A DNA stretch of 64,000 nt from Rhodospirillaceae bacterium (GCA_028819475.1 JAPPLJ010000030.1:405358-469357), one strand, 5' to 3'; shown: positions 55,530 through 64,000, counted from the first letter of the stretch. Program-made: numbers and translations. The notes: generated from the letters alone by a model not told the origin.

Positions 55530-56753
55530 ATGAGCAAGACGAGCGGCGTGAAGAAGGTCGTGCTGGCCTATTCCGGCGGGCTGGACACCTCCGTGATCCT
55601 GCGCTGGCTGCAGGACACCTACGGCTGCGAGGTCGTCACCTTCACCGCCGATCTCGGCCAGGGCGAGGAGCTGGAGCCGGCGCGGCGCAAGGCCGAAATG
55701 CTCGGCATCCGGGAAATCTACGTCGAGGACCTGCGCGAGGACTTCGTCCGCGACTACGTCTTCCCGATGTTCCGGGCCAACGCGGTCTACGAGGGCACCT
55801 ACCTGCTCGGCACCTCGATCGCCCGGCCGCTGATCGCCAAACGCCAGATCGAGATCGCCGAAGAGACCGGCGCCGACGCCGTCGCCCACGGCGCGACCGG
55901 CAAGGGCAACGACCAGGTCCGCTTCGAGCTCACCTATCTCGCCCTCAAGCCGGACATCAGGATCATCGCGCCGTGGCGCGAATGGGACCTGACCAGCCGG
56001 GCCCGGCTCGTCGACTATGCCGAGAAGCACCAGATTCCGGTGCCGCGGGACAAGCGCGGCGAGCCGCCGTTCAGCCAGGACGCCAACCTGCTGCACATTT
56101 CCTCGGAAGGCAAAGTGCTGGAGGACCCGGCCCAGGCGGCGGACCTGGACCTGATCCTGACCCGCATGGTCTCGCCGATGGACGCGCCGGACCGGCCGGC
56201 GGAGATCGAGATCGCCTTCGAGCGCGGCGACCCGGTGGCGATCGACGGCGAGGCGCTGAGCCCGGCCGCGCTGCTGACCCGGCTCAACGAACTGGGCGGC
56301 GCGAACGGCATCGGCGCCATCGACATCGTCGAGAACCGTTTCATCGGCATGAAGAGCCGCGGCGTCTACGAGACGCCGGGCGGCACGATCCTGTTCCACG
56401 CAAGGCGGGCGATGGAATCGATCACGCTGGAGCGCGGCGCGGCCCATCTCAAGGACGAGCTGATGCCGCGCTACGCCGAGCTGGTCTACAACGGCTTCTG
56501 GTTCGCGCCGGAGCGGGAGATGCTCCAGGCCGCCATCGACCATGCCAGCGAGCGGGTGAACGGCACGGTGCGCCTCAAGCTCTACAAGGGCAACGTCATG
56601 GTCACCGGCCGCACGTCGCCGAACAGCCTCTATGACGAAGCCATCGTCACCTTCGAGGAGGACGCCGGCGCCTACGACCAGCGCGACGCCGAAGGCTTCA
56701 TCCGCCTCAACGCCCTGCGCCTGCAACTGCTGGGACGGCAGCGGGGGCGGTAG
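55530..56753 (+). CDS. argG: Argininosuccinate synthase
   Basis: 407 residues, standard length. Joins citrulline and aspartate with ATP in arginine synthesis. The P-loop-like [15 protein letters not shown] (near 13-27), [16 protein letters not shown] (near 120-135) and [18 protein letters not shown] near the C-terminus are all present. The ATG at 55530 has CGGAG just upstream. The gene stands alone, flanked by repeat-rich spacers. Confidence 0.97.
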   Translation: MSKTSGVKKVVLAYSGGLDTSVILRWLQDTYGCEVVTFTADLGQGEELEPARRKAEMLGIREIYVEDLREDFVRDYVFPMFRANAVYEGTYLLGTSIARPLIAKRQIEIAEETGADAVAHGATGKGNDQVRFELTYLALKPDIRIIAPWREWDLTSRARLVDYAEKHQIPVPRDKRGEPPFSQDANLLHISSEGKVLEDPAQAADLDLILTRMVSPMDAPDRPAEIEIAFERGDPVAIDGEALSPAALLTRLNELGGANGIGAIDIVENRFIGMKSRGVYETPGGTILFHARRAMESITLERGAAHLKDELMPRYAELVYNGFWFAPEREMLQAAIDHASERVNGTVRLKLYKGNVMVTGRTSPNSLYDEAIVTFEEDAGAYDQRDAEGFIRLNALRLQLLGRQRGR

Positions 56754-56843
56754 GGGAAGGTTTCAGAGGGAATTATATCTGCGGCCTTGCGTTTGCGGCC
56801 CGCTGCCATTCCGCCGGGCGACGCCGTCAAACCATCCCTCGAT

Positions 56844-56989
56844 GCCGCCCCGGACGGAGCGCAGCGACGATCCGGGGACCAGGGGCCTGCCCCTTCGGCA
56901 AGCTCAGGGCAGGCTCTGAGCTTGTCGAAGGGGCAACAGGCAAACACCTTCCGGGTCGGCCCTGGGCCCCGGATCAGGTCCGGGGCGGC
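56844..56989. repeat. Nested palindromic element between argG and folD
   Basis: The outer pair GCCGCCCCGGAC (56844-56855) and GTCCGGGGCGGC (56978-56989) is a perfect 12-base inverted repeat. Inside lies a longer palindrome: GCCCCTTCGGCAAGCTCAG (56889-56907) and CTGAGCTTGTCGAAGGGGC (56916-56934), 19 bases with one wobble and an eight-base loop. The inner CCCTTCGACAAGCTCAG wording is a widespread proteobacterial intergenic repeat. It looks like one repeat inserted in another. The remaining spacer has no gene. Confidence 0.85.
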
Positions 56990-57041
56990 AATTTTGGTGT
57001 TCGGGCCTCGACGAACGAGCGGCGTTTTCGGTTTTCGCCCC

Positions 57042-57944
57042 CTACCCCGCCGGCTCCTCGATCCCCGCCTGCTGGCAGGCGGCGGTTACGGTGTTGGCGA
57101 GCAGGCAGGCGATGGTCATGGGGCCGACGCCGCCGGGCACCGGGGTGATCGCGCCGGCGACCTCGACCGCCGAGTCGAAATCGACGTCGCCGACCAGGCG
57201 CATCTTCCCTTCCGCTGCGCCGGGCCGATCGTCCGGAATCCGGTTGATGCCGACGTCGATCACCGTGGCGCCCGGCGCGATCCAGTCGCCCGGCACCATG
57301 CGCGGCCGGCCGACGGCGGCGATGAGGATATCGGCGCGGCGGCATTCCCCGGCGAGGTCGCGGGTGCGCGAATGGGCGATGGTCACCGTGCAGTGCTCGC
57401 CGAGCAGCAGCTGGGCCATCGGCTTGCCGACGATGTTGGAGCGGCCGAGCACGAGGGCGCGCAGCCCCTTGAGCTCGCCCAGCCGGTCCTTCAGCATCAT
57501 CAGGCAGCCGCGCGGCGTGCACGGCACCAGCGCCTGGCCGCCGGTCGCCAGCCGGCCGGCGTTGACGACGTGGAAGCCGTCGACATCCTTGTCCGGGTCG
57601 ATGGCGTCGAGCACGGCGGTCTCGGAGACATGATCCGGCAGCGGCAGCTGGACGAGGATGCCGTGGACCGCGGGATCGCCGTTCAGCTGCCGGACGAGCG
57701 CCAGCAGCGTTTCCTGGTCCGTCTCCGGCGGCAGCTTGTGCTCGAAGGAGTTGAGCCCCGCCTCGACGGTCGCCTTGCCCTTGTTGCGGACATAGACCTG
57801 GCTCGCCGGGTCTTCGCCGACCAGAACGACGGCGAGGCCGGGCACGAGGCCGTGTTCCGCCTTCAGGACGGCGGCCTGGCGGGCGACGGTTGCGCGGAGG
57901 CGGGCGGCAAAGGCCTTGCCGTCGATGACGTTCGATCGGTCCAT
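57042..57944 (-). CDS. folD: Bifunctional methylenetetrahydrofolate dehydrogenase/cyclohydrolase
   Basis: 300 residues. Converts 5,10-methylene- to 10-formyl-tetrahydrofolate, the donor used by Fmt. Visible are [14 protein letters not shown] with the catalytic Lys (near 58), [46 protein letters not shown] (NADP site near 165) and the C-terminal [19 protein letters not shown]. It is 60 bases downstream of the yggT-type gene on the same strand. Confidence 0.96.
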   Translation of the reverse strand: MDRSNVIDGKAFAARLRATVARQAAVLKAEHGLVPGLAVVLVGEDPASQVYVRNKGKATVEAGLNSFEHKLPPETDQETLLALVRQLNGDPAVHGILVQLPLPDHVSETAVLDAIDPDKDVDGFHVVNAGRLATGGQALVPCTPRGCLMMLKDRLGELKGLRALVLGRSNIVGKPMAQLLLGEHCTVTIAHSRTRDLAGECRRADILIAAVGRPRMVPGDWIAPGATVIDVGINRIPDDRPGAAEGKMRLVGDVDFDSAVEVAGAITPVPGGVGPMTIACLLANTVTAACQQAGIEEPAG

Positions 57945-58004
57945 GGTCGGGCGGTTCCGGATACTGGCAGGTTCGGGGGAAGTTCGGGCTGCGGCGCAGC
58001 CGGT

Positions 58005-58313
58005 CTAGCGGAACGCCATGCCGGTGCAGGCCGGGATAACGGCGTATTCGGCGAGCAGGCTGCGCAGCACCCAAATGCCGAGAAAGACGACGATGGGCGA
58101 GAAATCCAGCGCGCCGGTCTGGGGCAGGAAGCGGCGGATCGGCCCGAGGACCGGCTCGATCAGGCGCTGGAGCCCGTCGAAGACGACGTTGACGAAGCGG
58201 TTGTAGGCGTTGATCACGCCGAACGACAGCAGCAGGCTCAGCACGATGTAGATGATCAGGATCCAGGTGAAGATCCCGAGGATCATGTCGATGAGCTGGA
58301 CAATCGTGCACAT
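58005..58313 (-). CDS. YggT family membrane protein
   Basis: 102 residues. Two hydrophobic helix pairs (about 5-30 and 70-95) with the family segments YIVLSLLLSFGVINAYNRF and VLGPIRRFLPQTGALDFSPI. The role is unknown; relatives in other bacteria are linked to osmotic stress or to cell division. It is followed by folD on the same strand. Confidence 0.88.
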   Translation of the reverse strand: MCTIVQLIDMILGIFTWILIIYIVLSLLLSFGVINAYNRFVNVVFDGLQRLIEPVLGPIRRFLPQTGALDFSPIVVFLGIWVLRSLLAEYAVIPACTGMAFR

Positions 58314-58477
58314 GGACGGGCGGCGGCGGCGGGCTCGTTCGGCGAAAGCGCCGCGACCCTATCGGGGCGGCCGGCGCATGGCAAGAAAATCGGCGACGGG
58401 CCGCCGGCCGGCCGGTCCTGCGCGGCGTTTCGGCAGCCCCGGAACATTTGGCCGGGAAATTCAGCGCTCGGGGCAGT

Positions 58478-58733
58478 GGGTCAGTTTGAATTCCGGCGTC
58501 GGCCGAAGCCGATCCCCTGTCCGTCATTTCGACCGCAGCCCCGGATTTATCCGGGGCGGAGCGGAGAAATCCTTCCGGCGCGAAGCAAGGTCCAAAGCAT
58601 TGTACCGGAAAGATTTCTCCACTCCGCGGCTGCGCCGCTCCGGTCGAAATGACGGACAGTGGCTGGAGAGGGGCGATGGGTGGAAGGATATTTTCGGGTC
58701 GCCGCCACGTCCTCTCCAATTTCAAACTGACCC
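58478..58733. repeat. Nested inverted repeat upstream of tRNA-Ala, including copy C
   Basis: The outer arms GGGTCAGTTTGAA (58478-58490) and TTCAAACTGACCC (58721-58733) are a perfect 13-base pair. Inside lie perfect 19-base arms CTGTCCGTCATTTCGACCG (58517-58535) and CGGTCGAAATGACGGACAG (58641-58659). The inner element is the third copy (C, 58523-58653) of the family seen at 27331 and 55077. The rest of the 559-base gap between the yggT-type gene and the tRNA holds no gene that I can support. Confidence 0.88.
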
Positions 58734-58753
58734 GCTACCGCGCAGAGCCGCGC

Positions 58754-58793
58754 CTTGACTTGCCCCATCTTGACTTGCCGCATCTTGACTTGC
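58754..58793. repeat. Tandem 15-base repeat with TTGACT boxes
   Basis: CTTGACTTGCCCCAT, CTTGACTTGCCGCAT and a partial third CTTGACTTGC follow each other. Each unit contains TTGACT, which resembles a -35 box. The last box, 17 bases before a weak CCATAT, could be the promoter of tRNA-Ala, about 80 bases upstream of it. Confidence 0.7.
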
Positions 58794-58872
58794 AGGGCGG
58801 CGGCACCCCATATGCGCCACCGCAGGCCGGCCCGCGCTTCGGGCCGATGGCCGGACGACACGCCTGTGGTGC

Positions 58873-58948
<76 letters not shown>

Positions 58949-59023
58949 GAACCCGCCTGATCAAGACCCTCTTGGGCAATATTTTCCGTGAATCGCCGGC
59001 GCGCCGCGCGTAAGGAAAGCGGC

Positions 59024-59752
59024 GTGACACAGGATGCCGACACCCTGACGGTCGAGGTCTGGCGCGGCGATGCGCGCGGCGGCGGCTATGTCGCCTATGC
59101 GGTGCCGCGGCGGGAGAGCCAGACGGTCCTCGACGTCGTGACCTGGATCCAGCAGAACGCCGAGCCGGCGCTGGCCTACCGCTTTGCCTGCCGGGTCGGC
59201 ATGTGCGGCTCCTGCGCCATGACGGTGAACGGCGCGCCGCGCTGGACCTGCCGGACCCATGTCCGCCGGGTGGCAAAGGCCGGGCGGCTACACATCGCGC
59301 CGCTGCGCAACCTGCCGGTGATCCGGGACCTTGCCGCCGACCTGGCGCCCTTCTTCGACAAGTGGACGGCGGCAGGCGGCGCCTTCGCCCCGACCGCGAC
59401 CCGCGACGACCCGCCGGCGGAAATTCCGCCGCAAACGCCGGAGCGGGCGGCGGCGGACGCCGGCATCGAATGCATCAACTGCGCGGTCTGCTACGCCGCC
59501 TGCGATACCGTGGCGATGGCGCCGGACTATCTCGGCCCGGCGGCGCTCAACCGGGCCTGGACGCTCGTCAACGACGCGCGGGACGGCGGGCAGGCGGCGC
59601 GGATCGCGGCGGTATCGGGCGGCAACGGCTGCGCCAACTGCCATTCGCACCAGAGCTGCGCCGAGCTGTGCCCGAACGGGCTGAGCCCGACCGCGGCGAT
59701 CGCCGGGCTGAAGCGCGCGGCCGGCCGCGCCTGGCTGCGTGGCGGCGCGTAA
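59024..59752 (+). CDS. Succinate dehydrogenase/fumarate reductase-like iron-sulfur subunit
   Basis: 242 residues. Carries electrons between the flavoprotein and the membrane quinone site. The [2Fe-2S] site CRVGMCGSC...C is near residues 58-80. The second domain has CINCAVCYAAC (near 148) for [4Fe-4S] and CHSHQSCAELCPNGL (near 210) for [3Fe-4S]. I chose the GTG at 59024, which has AAGGAAA five bases upstream; a GTG at 58988 is possible but has no Shine-Dalgarno. First of a six-gene cluster. Confidence 0.88.
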   Translation: MTQDADTLTVEVWRGDARGGGYVAYAVPRRESQTVLDVVTWIQQNAEPALAYRFACRVGMCGSCAMTVNGAPRWTCRTHVRRVAKAGRLHIAPLRNLPVIRDLAADLAPFFDKWTAAGGAFAPTATRDDPPAEIPPQTPERAAADAGIECINCAVCYAACDTVAMAPDYLGPAALNRAWTLVNDARDGGQAARIAAVSGGNGCANCHSHQSCAELCPNGLSPTAAIAGLKRAAGRAWLRGGA

Positions 59753-59756
59753 CGCC

Positions 59757-60086
59757 GTGACGGACATCCGGCTCTACATGCTGCAACGGATCAGCGCCAT
59801 GATCCTCGCGCCGCTGATCGTCGGCCATATCGCGACCATGATCGTCGCGGTGCAGAACGGGCTGAGCGCGGCGGAAATCCTCGGCCGGACCCAGGGCAGC
59901 ATCTGGTGGGGCCTGTTCTATGGCCTGTTCGTCGCCGCGGTGTCGGTCCATGCCGCCATCGGCCTGCGCACGGTCGCCTTCGAATGGCTGAAGCTGAAGG
60001 GCCGCGCGCTCGACCTGCTCGCCTGGGCTGTCTTCGCCGGCCTGCTGATCCTCGGCGCGCGCGCCGTCGCGGCGGTGGTGCTGTGA
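59757..60086 (+). CDS. Membrane anchor subunit, SDH/FRD type (first)
   Basis: 109 residues, three membrane helices (about 12-32, 50-72 and 82-105). Histidines in LIVGHIATM (near 23) and AVSVHAAIGL (near 65) could bind heme b. Starts at a GTG (59757) five bases after the iron-sulfur gene; a GTG at 59739 inside that gene is an alternative. It corresponds to SdhC or FrdC. Confidence 0.8.
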   Translation: MTDIRLYMLQRISAMILAPLIVGHIATMIVAVQNGLSAAEILGRTQGSIWWGLFYGLFVAAVSVHAAIGLRTVAFEWLKLKGRALDLLAWAVFAGLLILGARAVAAVVL

Positions 60087-60472
60087 CGGCTTCATCGGCC
60101 GCGCCGAAGGCCCAGGTTCGCGCCCGAATTCACGCGGGCGCGCATCGCGGCCATCCGCTGTGGATCGCCTGGCTGGTCCACCGCCTGTCCGGTCTCGCCC
60201 TGGCCCTCTTCCTGCCCGCCCACTTTCTCGTGCTCGGCCTGGCGCTCACCGATCCCGCCGCGCTGGACGGCGCGTTGCGCTGGATGGACAACCCCTGGGT
60301 CAAGGCGGCGGAAACCGGCCTCGTCCTGCTGCTCGGCCTGCACCTGTTCGGCGGCCTGCGGCTGCTCGCGCTCGAATTCCTGCCCTGGTCGCCGCGCCAG
60401 AAGACCCTCGCCGCCGCCGCCGTCGCGCTGGCCTGTGCGGTTTCGGTCGGCTTCCTGCTGAGCGCGGTCTGA
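60083..60472 (+). CDS. Membrane anchor subunit, SDH/FRD type (second)
   Basis: 129 residues, three membrane helices (about 30-52, 68-92 and 105-125). WIAWLVHRLSGLALALFLPA has the His-Arg-Ser pattern of SDH/FRD anchors, and LLLGLHLFGGLR holds another candidate heme ligand. Its GTG start overlaps the preceding stop (GTGA). It would form the quinone site with the first anchor. Confidence 0.8.
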   Translation: MTASSAAPKAQVRARIHAGAHRGHPLWIAWLVHRLSGLALALFLPAHFLVLGLALTDPAALDGALRWMDNPWVKAAETGLVLLLGLHLFGGLRLLALEFLPWSPRQKTLAAAAVALACAVSVGFLLSAV

Positions 60473-60495
60473 CCCGTGCCGGGAACGCCCGAAAC

Positions 60496-62265
60496 ATGAT
60501 GGCCGCGGACCTCGAGCGGCACAATGCCGACATCCTGATCGTCGGCGCGGGCGGGGCCGGCCTGTTCGCGGCCCTGCACGCCTGCCGGGCGGCGCCCGAA
60601 CTGTCCGTGACGATCGCCGTCAAGGGCCTGCTCGGCAAGTCCGGCTGCACCCGCATGGTCCAGGGCGGCTACAATGTGGCGCTCGGCCCCGGCGATTCGG
60701 TCGAGCGGCATTTTATGGACACGATCGCCGGCGGCAAGTGGCTGCCGCACCAGGAGATGGCGTGGCGGCTGTGCGAGACCGCGCCGGTGCGCGTCCGCGA
60801 GCTGGAAAACGAGATCGGCTGCTTCTTCGACCGCAACCCGGACGGCACGCTGCACCAGAAGGCCTTCGCCGGCCAGTCCTTCGACCGGACGGTCCACAAG
60901 GGCGACCTGACCGGCATCGAGATCGTCAACCGGCTGATGGAGCAGGTCCTCGCCCGGCCGGTCGACCGGCTGGAGGAACACCGGGCGCTCGCCCTTGTGC
61001 CGGACCGCGCGGGCGGGGCGCTCGCCGGCGTGCTGTTCGCCGACATGCGCAGCGGCGCCTTCCGCTTCGTCCGGGCGCGCGCCGTGCTGCTGGCGACCGG
61101 CGGCGGGCCGACCATGTACCGCTACCACACGCCGTCCGGCGACAAGAGCATGGACGGGCTGGCCATGGCCCTGCGCCGCGGCCTGCCCCTGCGCGACATG
61201 GAAATGGTGCAGTTCCATCCGACCGGCCTGCTCGCCGGACCGGACACGCGCATGACCGGCACGGTGCTGGAGGAAGGGCTGCGCGGCGCCGGCGGCCACC
61301 TGCTGGACGGCGACGGCCGGCGCTTCATGTTCGATCACGACGAGGCGGGCGAGCGCGCGACCCGCGACATCGTCAGCCGGGCGATCTTCGAGGAGATGCG
61401 CAAGGGCCGGACGACGCCCAACGGCGGCGTCTACATCGCCATGAGCCATCTGGGGCCGGAGACGGTGCGCGACCGGTTCGGCGGCATGGTAAGGCGCTGC
61501 GCCGACAGCGGCTTCGATCTCGCCGGCGGGCGGGTCGAGGTCGTGCCGACGGCGCATTATTTCATGGGCGGCCTGGTCTGCGACCCCGATACGCGCACGG
61601 ACCTGCCCGGCCTCTACGTCGCCGGGGAGGACGCCGGCGGCGCCCACGGCGCCAACCGGCTCGGCGGCAACGGGGTGGCCAACTCGACGGTCTTCGGCGG
61701 CATCGCCGGCGACACGATGGCGAGGGACCTGGCCGGCCCGGGCGCGCCCTTCCGCAACCCGGACGAAGACCTGCTGGCGGCGGAAATCGACCGCGCCCTG
61801 CACCCGTTCGGCCGGGCCGGTTCGGGAGGTCCGGCGGGCGATGTGCACGCGCTGCGCCGGCGGCTCATGGACCTGATGTGGGACGATGCCGGCGTCATCC
61901 GGACCGCCGATTGCCTCCGGCGCGCGGTTGCGCAGCTCGGCGAGTTGAAGGCGGAACTGCTGGACACCGGCCTCGCCGATACGGGCCGGGTCTTCAACCT
62001 GACCTGGCACGACTGGCTGAACCTGCGCAGCCTGGTCGAGGTCTCGGAAGCGGTCGCGGCCGCCGCCCTGGCGCGGGAAAACTCCTGCGGCGCCCATTAC
62101 CGGGAGGATTGCCCGGACGAGGGCGACCCGGCCGCCGCCAGCTTCACCGTGATCCGCCGGGACGGCGGCGGCCTTGATGTTTCGCGCCAGCCGGTCAATT
62201 TCTCCATCGTGCAGCCGGGCGAGTCGCTGCTCGGCGAAGACCATGCCACGCTCGCCGCGGTCTGA
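60496..62265 (+). CDS. Succinate dehydrogenase/fumarate reductase-like flavoprotein with atypical FAD site
   Basis: 589 residues. FAD-binding GAGGAG is at residues 17-22. Catalytic residues of the family are visible: QFHPTG (near 239), EGLRGAGG (near 262), PTAHYFMGG (near 354) and GANRLGGNGVANS (near 389). At the place where SdhA has the FAD-linking His (S-H-T before AAQGG), this protein reads G-Cys51-T before RMVQGG, so covalent histidyl FAD is not possible. I chose the ATG at 60496, with another ATG directly after. Substrate may be succinate/fumarate or a related dicarboxylate. Confidence 0.85.
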   Translation: MMAADLERHNADILIVGAGGAGLFAALHACRAAPELSVTIAVKGLLGKSGCTRMVQGGYNVALGPGDSVERHFMDTIAGGKWLPHQEMAWRLCETAPVRVRELENEIGCFFDRNPDGTLHQKAFAGQSFDRTVHKGDLTGIEIVNRLMEQVLARPVDRLEEHRALALVPDRAGGALAGVLFADMRSGAFRFVRARAVLLATGGGPTMYRYHTPSGDKSMDGLAMALRRGLPLRDMEMVQFHPTGLLAGPDTRMTGTVLEEGLRGAGGHLLDGDGRRFMFDHDEAGERATRDIVSRAIFEEMRKGRTTPNGGVYIAMSHLGPETVRDRFGGMVRRCADSGFDLAGGRVEVVPTAHYFMGGLVCDPDTRTDLPGLYVAGEDAGGAHGANRLGGNGVANSTVFGGIAGDTMARDLAGPGAPFRNPDEDLLAAEIDRALHPFGRAGSGGPAGDVHALRRRLMDLMWDDAGVIRTADCLRRAVAQLGELKAELLDTGLADTGRVFNLTWHDWLNLRSLVEVSEAVAAAALARENSCGAHYREDCPDEGDPAAASFTVIRRDGGGLDVSRQPVNFSIVQPGESLLGEDHATLAAV

Positions 62266-62288
62266 CCGGAGATCGGGCTGAAAGAGAC

Positions 62289-63257
62289 ATGCCGATGATC
62301 GCCATCGACAGCATCCACCGCACCGCGCTCACCCTGATGAGCAAGGCGGCGATCGAGATTCCCGACGATTATCTCGACGGGCTGCGCCGGGCCGCCGACG
62401 CGGAGGACGGCGATCTCTCCTCCTTCGTGCTGGAGGCCATGCTGGAGAATTACGACGCCGCCAAGGAGGACGGCCGGGCCATGTGCGGCGATACCGGCTG
62501 CCCGCGCTGGTACGTCAAGCTGGCCAACGAAGCGCAGGTGGAAGGCGGCCCGGTGGCGCTCGAACAGGCGCTGCGCCGGGCGACGGCGGACGCGACGCAC
62601 AACATTCCCCTGCGCCCGAACCGGGTCCACCCACTCTGGCGCACCGACCACGACAACAATGTCGGCATCGCCGCGCCGGAGATCGAGGTCGCCTTCGAGC
62701 CGGACGGCGACTGGATCGACCTCACGACCGTCCACAAGGGCGGCCTGTTCGGCACCGACTACCGGATGCTGTTCCCGTCCGACGGGATCGAGGGCATCAA
62801 GCGCTTCTACCTCGATTCGCTGGTCGCCTTCGGCAAGCGCGGCCTGGCCTGCCAACCGGCGATTATCGGCATCGGCCTGGGCGGCTCCAAGGATGCCTGC
62901 ATGGTGCTCGGCAAGCGCGCGGCCTGCCTGCGCGCGGTCGGCGACCGCAACCCGGACTTGGAGATCGCGGCGCTGGAGCGGGAGTTCATCGAGCTCGGCA
63001 ACAGCATCGGCATGGGTGCCATGGGATTCGTCGGCAAGTCCATGGTCGTCGATTGCCATATCGAGGTCGGCTACTGCCACACCGGCGGCATGCAGATGAG
63101 CGTGCACGCCTTCTGCCTGTCGTCGCGCCGCGCCTGCGCCCGGCTCCACGGCGACGGCCGGGTCGAATACCGCACCGATCCGCTGTGGTTCACGCCGTAC
63201 CAGCGCCGCGAGACGGTCGAGTGGCCGCCGGCCGCGGTTGCAGCGGCGGTCGCATGA
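62289..63257 (+). CDS. Class I fumarate hydratase (or tartrate dehydratase), alpha subunit
   Basis: 322 residues. Two-subunit class I hydro-lyases use an oxygen-sensitive [4Fe-4S] cluster. MCGDTGCPRWYVKLA (near 64-78) holds one cluster Cys, with NIPLRPNRVHPLW following. GIGLGGSKDACMVLGKRA (near 196) and GYCHTGGMQMSVHAFC (near 260) match FumA/TtdA-type enzymes. It starts 23 bases after the flavoprotein. Fumarase is favoured because of the linked SDH/FRD genes, but tartrate dehydratase is related. Confidence 0.85.
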   Translation: MPMIAIDSIHRTALTLMSKAAIEIPDDYLDGLRRAADAEDGDLSSFVLEAMLENYDAAKEDGRAMCGDTGCPRWYVKLANEAQVEGGPVALEQALRRATADATHNIPLRPNRVHPLWRTDHDNNVGIAAPEIEVAFEPDGDWIDLTTVHKGGLFGTDYRMLFPSDGIEGIKRFYLDSLVAFGKRGLACQPAIIGIGLGGSKDACMVLGKRAACLRAVGDRNPDLEIAALEREFIELGNSIGMGAMGFVGKSMVVDCHIEVGYCHTGGMQMSVHAFCLSSRRACARLHGDGRVEYRTDPLWFTPYQRRETVEWPPAAVAAAVA

Positions 63258-63913
63258 ACAAAGTCCGGCTGAGCACGACTCCGGACCGGGCGGCGCTCGC
63301 CGCGCTGTCCCTGGGCGACGTCGTCTATCTGGACGGCACGGTCTACACCGCCCGGGAAGGCGTCTACCGGCGCGTCGTCGAGGACGGCGAGGCCCTGCCG
63401 TTCGACCCGGCGGCCGTGAGCGCCACCAACTTCCACTGCTCACCGGCCGCCACGATCGAGGCCGACGGCAGCTACAGGGTCGGCGCGGTGACGGCGACCG
63501 CCTCCTTCCGCTTCAGCAAATGGATCGGCCCCTGGCTCGACCGCTCCGGCGCGACGCTGATCCTCGGCAAGGGCGGCATGAACCCGGAGGACTACCGCAA
63601 CCATTTCGTGCGCAACGGCGCGGTCTATCTCACCACCGTCGGCTACGGCACCGGCGCCCTGCTCGGCCGCGGCATCCGGCGGGTGAAGGACGTGCACTGG
63701 CGCGAGAAACTCGGCCTCGCCCAGGCGGTCTGGGTCATCGAGGTCGAAAATTTCGGTCCCTTCCTGGTCGAGAGCGACCTTGAGGGCAACAGCCTGTTCG
63801 AGCGCGAGAACGCCAAGATCGCCGCCGGGCTGGACCGGGTCTACGAAGGCACCCGCCCGGCCGTCATGAAACGCTTCGGCGAAACCGACGACCGCCGCGA
63901 CGAGATGATTTGA
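63254..63913 (+). CDS. Class I fumarate hydratase (or tartrate dehydratase), beta subunit
   Basis: 219 residues. LSLGDVVYLDGTVYTARE near residue 20, HCSPAATI near 62 and ATASFRFSKWIGPWLDRSGA near 84 match the beta subunit (FumA C-terminal domain/TtdB). GKGGMNPEDYRNHF and AVYLTTVGYGTGALL are also typical. The ATG overlaps the alpha-subunit stop (ATGA). Last gene of the six-gene cluster; the remaining 87 bases of the window show no gene or terminator. Confidence 0.87.
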   Translation: MNKVRLSTTPDRAALAALSLGDVVYLDGTVYTAREGVYRRVVEDGEALPFDPAAVSATNFHCSPAATIEADGSYRVGAVTATASFRFSKWIGPWLDRSGATLILGKGGMNPEDYRNHFVRNGAVYLTTVGYGTGALLGRGIRRVKDVHWREKLGLAQAVWVIEVENFGPFLVESDLEGNSLFERENAKIAAGLDRVYEGTRPAVMKRFGETDDRRDEMI

Positions 63914-64000
63914 GGCGGGCGGGCGGGCAATTCCGGAACCCTATACCTCCCCCTCTTCAGAGGATTTCTCTGCGAAAGGGGATTCTCAACCTGTCCGTAG

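Overview
The window is GC-rich, densely coded chromosomal DNA from an alphaproteobacterium, probably of the Rhodospirillales type. Four things support this. The ATP synthase F0 genes form their own cluster in the order atpI-atpB-atpE-b'-b. There is a complete cbb3 oxidase operon, ccoNOQP-ccoGHIS. The def-fmt-truA and rpmI-rplT-pheS clusters are typical. thrC and an M16 peptidase lie close together. Many neighbouring genes overlap by 3-8 bases (ATGA, GTGA, TTGA), and GTG or TTG starts are common. The organism is inferred from gene order and protein character only; no rRNA gene is present.

Layout. 1-3.9 kb: the 3' part of dapE, a tungstate ABC transporter (tupBCA) and a small membrane protein. 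4-6.2 kb (minus): a membrane-anchored aspartic protease and tldD. 6.4-8.3 kb: rpmI-rplT-pheS behind a probable promoter and structured leader. 8.3-10.6 kb (minus): def-fmt-truA. 10.8-15.3 kb: rmuC, a carotenoid-oxygenase-family protein, a DUF4242-like protein, a 2-hydroxyacid dehydrogenase and a RidA-family protein. 15.4-23.3 kb (minus): the cbb3 oxidase and its assembly genes, with an FNR/FixK-type box in the divergent promoter shared with a DUF2189-type membrane protein. 23.5-27.9 kb: small membrane or exported proteins, a decayed glutathione-S-transferase-like gene, a chromate transporter and the first copy of a dispersed inverted repeat. 28.1-33.0 kb: a two-gene indolepyruvate:ferredoxin oxidoreductase-type cluster followed by a reductive-dehalogenase-like Fe-S protein. 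33.05-36.3 kb: an apparent enoyl-CoA hydratase relic, then an arsenic cluster (arsR, arsI-like, aquaglyceroporin) closed by a strong terminator, then a Bcr/CflA-like exporter. 36.3-39.1 kb: a DsbD-N-like periplasmic protein, a YqgE protein and an M16 peptidase. 39.2-40.5 kb: an AT-richer island with one orphan gene, a clear sigma-70-like promoter and a row of hairpins containing a tiny ORF. 40.6-51.2 kb (minus): thrC, beta-carbonic anhydrase, nudC, a thioesterase, the F0 ATP synthase genes, smc and a DsbA-like protein. 51.4-54.7 kb: a DUF721 protein, mutY, a sirtuin and a UDG-family protein. 54.7-58.9 kb: argG, folD and a yggT-type gene separated by repeat-rich spacers, then tRNA-Ala(CGC). 59.0-63.9 kb: a six-gene cluster with a complete succinate dehydrogenase/fumarate reductase-like complex and a two-subunit class I fumarase.

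How the genes fit together. The high-affinity cbb3 oxidase, its FNR-type control site, the oxygen-labile class I fumarase with an unusual SDH/FRD complex, and a ferredoxin-linked 2-oxoacid oxidoreductase all fit a life that shifts between oxic and low-oxygen conditions. Metal and metalloid handling (tungstate uptake, chromate export, arsenic detoxification) is a second theme.

The most unusual items are: the flavoprotein whose usual FAD-linking histidine is replaced by cysteine; the structured small-RNA/small-ORF locus near 40.2-40.4 kb; the apparently leaderless arsR promoter with an embedded perfect palindrome; the solitary reductive-dehalogenase-like protein; two gene relics; and the family of nested inverted repeats between genes.
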